A program made the position numbers and the translations under genes. Shown piece after piece: positions 15,019-16,674 of a DNA stretch of 16,674 bases. The notes beneath the pieces were generated by a model. It worked only from the letters and a program-made list of their open reading frames with translations, searched no databases and was not told where the DNA came from. This DNA is from Caldifarciminota bacterium UBA3079 (GTDB taxonomy: Bacteria; Hydrothermota; Tepidihabitantia; Tepidihabitantales; Tepidihabitantaceae): contig DFBN01000117.1 in NCBI GenBank assembly GCA_002366635.1, positions 21,867-38,540 on the forward strand, written 5' to 3'. Position 1 is the stretch's first letter; each line of letters begins with the position of its first letter.

Positions 15019-15046
15019 AATATATCCGCTAACTCCAGCCTGTCAA
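15019..15046 (-). promoter_or_regulatory. Promoter of the M23 peptidase gene, predicted leaderless transcript with GTG start
   Basis: On the minus strand, TTGACA (15041-15046), a 16-nt spacer and TATATT (15019-15024) end 5 nt before the GTG. TATTAT at 15017-15022 with an 18-nt spacer is an alternative -10. The promoter fills the 43-nt gap after the C25 gene. Confidence 0.7.
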
Positions 15047-15056
15047 GAATGCGTGG

Positions 15057-16674
15057 TCAGTGCTGGACAATAAACTTGTCCCGTAAACTGGCCGAACTCT
15101 GACCCCCACCGGCCACTTCACTCGCATGGGCGTCCAGCTTATACAGATAAACCCCGTTGGCAAGCGGACCACCTTGCTCATCCAGTCCATCCCATTCAAT
15201 CTGGTTGTATCCGAAAAAACAAAGCTGGTCCGGCAGTCTGCGAATGAGACGGCCTGAAATAGTGTAAATCTTCACCGATACAAAAGCCGCTCTGGAAAGC
15301 ACAAAAGTAAACCTGGTCGGGCCTGAAACCGGATTCGGATAAACCAGACAATCGGTCATCCGGAGCACATCGCTGAGCTTGGTGCGGACATAGTATGTGC
15401 CGACCAGTCGATTGCGCATGTTATCTGCCGCTATCACGGTAAGTGAATCCAGTTCATGGTCAATATCAACCGGGTACTCGAACCGGCCCGTATGACAAGA
15501 ATTCTTGTCATAACTGAAATATGTAAGCAGGTCGATTCGGCCCGAGGTGCGCGCACCCAGAAATAAACTTAGCCGGTAATCAGGCACCGACGCCACAAGT
15601 ATTCCCGACTCATCAGACAGGATACCCTTGAGAACGAAATGCTTCGGAACCAGAACAGTATCTTCGGTGCTAAGCCGCCCCTTATCAGCAAAAAGCGTCA
15701 ATTCTGGAGGGGCCGTGTCTTCGGTCTGGACTGGCTCACCCAGTGGAATCGAATTGTGCCGGCTTGCATAACCTTCTGCCCGGTCCCAGCACAAAAGGCT
15801 CACCCGTGAACTATTCGGCAGGCGCACATAACTGCCATTGGCTACGATAACCGTATCCGGATAGTCAATTTTCGGCACCGTAAAAGAACAGTGAACAAAA
15901 CCCGAATCGAATGACCCAAGCGCATTATGAATCTCGTAACCCGGAAGCAAGTAGGTAGTTGAACCGTAATCAGAAGAATAACAACGGAACCAGTCCGCTT
16001 CATGCACTGATATACCATACATCCCGGTTGCCCTTGGGACCGAATCGGTTACAGAAACCCGGCCCCCTGGATAGAATGTATCCGGCAACACTGTTGGTTC
16101 AAGCCCTGGTGCCGGCAACCGCACCATTGTGGCCGGGTCGCCGAAAAGGTGGTAATCGGTATTGGTGAGCCATGCCTTATAAAATGCCGGACCAATCGGG
16201 TCAAGAGGATTGTCCACCAGGGACGAAAAGAGCAGCCGGCCGAAGGTTTCATTCCCGCCCGGCCCGGTTGACTTAATTGCACCGGTACTGGCGATACACC
16301 CGTCTTCTTTGCGCACTAATTCCTCTGCGATGCACTCATAACGGGTATCCTCGAATCGTCCGACACCGCAGGAACCGAAAAATGCCAAAGGGTTGCGCCC
16401 TTCGTTTTCTATCTGAGGCACGCCGTCGATATGCAGCACCCGTTCATGACAGAGCTGGAACCCGGCGCCATGGCCGAAAAAACACCAGAAAAGCGCACCT
16501 TGATGTAGCCGGTCCAGCAAATCCTGGCGGGCACCGGCCTTGTTATTCATACCTGTAAACGGGTATTCGGTCAGATAAATCTTAACCGGGTCAAGTCCCG
16601 TGGCATAAAGCATCGCATTTTCACACCCGCCGATATGCGTAAAGCCAATCTCGTCAGGTTTCTCAGGACTCCCT
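15057..16674 (-). CDS. C25 (gingipain-like) peptidase, 5' end beyond the window
   Basis: The frame is open from the right edge to the stop at 15057, giving about 538 residues of the C-terminal part. The start lies outside the window. It opens with DEIGFTHIGGCENAMLYATG. A catalytic His in CFFGHGAG (codon 16470-16472) and a Cys in FFGSCGVGRFED (codon 16368-16370) are 34 residues apart, close to the His-Cys dyad spacing of gingipains. The GxASTGAIKSTGPGG and YHLFGDPAT segments also fit the family. Behind the peptidase domain come Ig-like regions and a C-terminal FlgD-type module (YPNPVSGPTRFTF, IYTISGRLIR, WDGLDEQGGPLANGVYLYKL), likely for export or surface attachment. The N-terminal domains are not visible. 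The protein is probably secreted and cleaves proteins; the target specificity is unknown. Confidence 0.88.
   Translation of the reverse strand, partial: GSPEKPDEIGFTHIGGCENAMLYATGLDPVKIYLTEYPFTGMNNKAGARQDLLDRLHQGALFWCFFGHGAGFQLCHERVLHIDGVPQIENEGRNPLAFFGSCGVGRFEDTRYECIAEELVRKEDGCIASTGAIKSTGPGGNETFGRLLFSSLVDNPLDPIGPAFYKAWLTNTDYHLFGDPATMVRLPAPGLEPTVLPDTFYPGGRVSVTDSVPRATGMYGISVHEADWFRCYSSDYGSTTYLLPGYEIHNALGSFDSGFVHCSFTVPKIDYPDTVIVANGSYVRLPNSSRVSLLCWDRAEGYASRHNSIPLGEPVQTEDTAPPELTLFADKGRLSTEDTVLVPKHFVLKGILSDESGILVASVPDYRLSLFLGARTSGRIDLLTYFSYDKNSCHTGRFEYPVDIDHELDSLTVIAADNMRNRLVGTYYVRTKLSDVLRMTDCLVYPNPVSGPTRFTFVLSRAAFVSVKIYTISGRLIRRLPDQLCFFGYNQIEWDGLDEQGGPLANGVYLYKLDAHASEVAGGGQSSASLRDKFIVQH

Overview
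This 16.7 kb window looks like chromosomal sequence from an uncultured bacterium with a secretion-rich lifestyle. The combination of PKD plus PQQ-propeller lipoproteins, a gingipain-like C25 peptidase with a FlgD-type C-terminal domain, a lamin-tail-domain protein with the same kind of C-terminal domain, AsnA and a DUF123-type GIY-YIG protein fits the FCB-like candidate phyla, and I would guess candidate division WOR-3 or a relative. That assignment is inference from gene content only. No rRNA, tRNA, CRISPR array, insertion sequence or phage gene was found.

Layout. Nearly all genes are on the minus strand. Reading in the direction of transcription from the right edge, there is first the 3' part of a C25 peptidase (15057-16674), then a membrane-anchored M23 peptidase (14159-15013). 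A plus-strand lamin-tail-domain secreted protein (12889-14172) converges on the M23 gene and overlaps its end by 14 nt. Divergent from the lamin-tail gene is asnA (11591-12718), with a GNAT-like protein close behind it (11024-11569). A 277-nt gap with short repeats leads to a GIY-YIG/DUF123 protein (10231-10746). A solo SAM methyltransferase follows (9362-10108).

Next comes a surface-protein block: a secreted protein made of three copies of an unnamed ~100-residue module (8251-9282), a PKD/PQQ lipoprotein (6328-8208) ended by a clear terminator, and a second PKD/PQQ lipoprotein with its own promoter (4676-6148). The left part is a compact housekeeping run: ileS, overlapping a DksA/TraR-type zinc-finger gene by ATGA, then an EcfT-like membrane protein and truA, which is cut by the left edge.

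Regulation. The intergenic regions carry well-formed sigma70-type promoters, and five of them have a perfect TTGACA -35 box opposite a credible -10. Three genes (methyltransferase, lamin-tail protein, M23 peptidase) have the -10 box only 5-9 nt before the start codon and no Shine-Dalgarno, so they are predicted to make leaderless mRNAs. Others have strong AGGAGG-like sites (the three surface-protein genes, asnA and the DksA-like gene). This split between two initiation modes, and the triple-repeat secreted protein, are the most interesting things here. I did not find a defence system or an obviously new multi-gene system.
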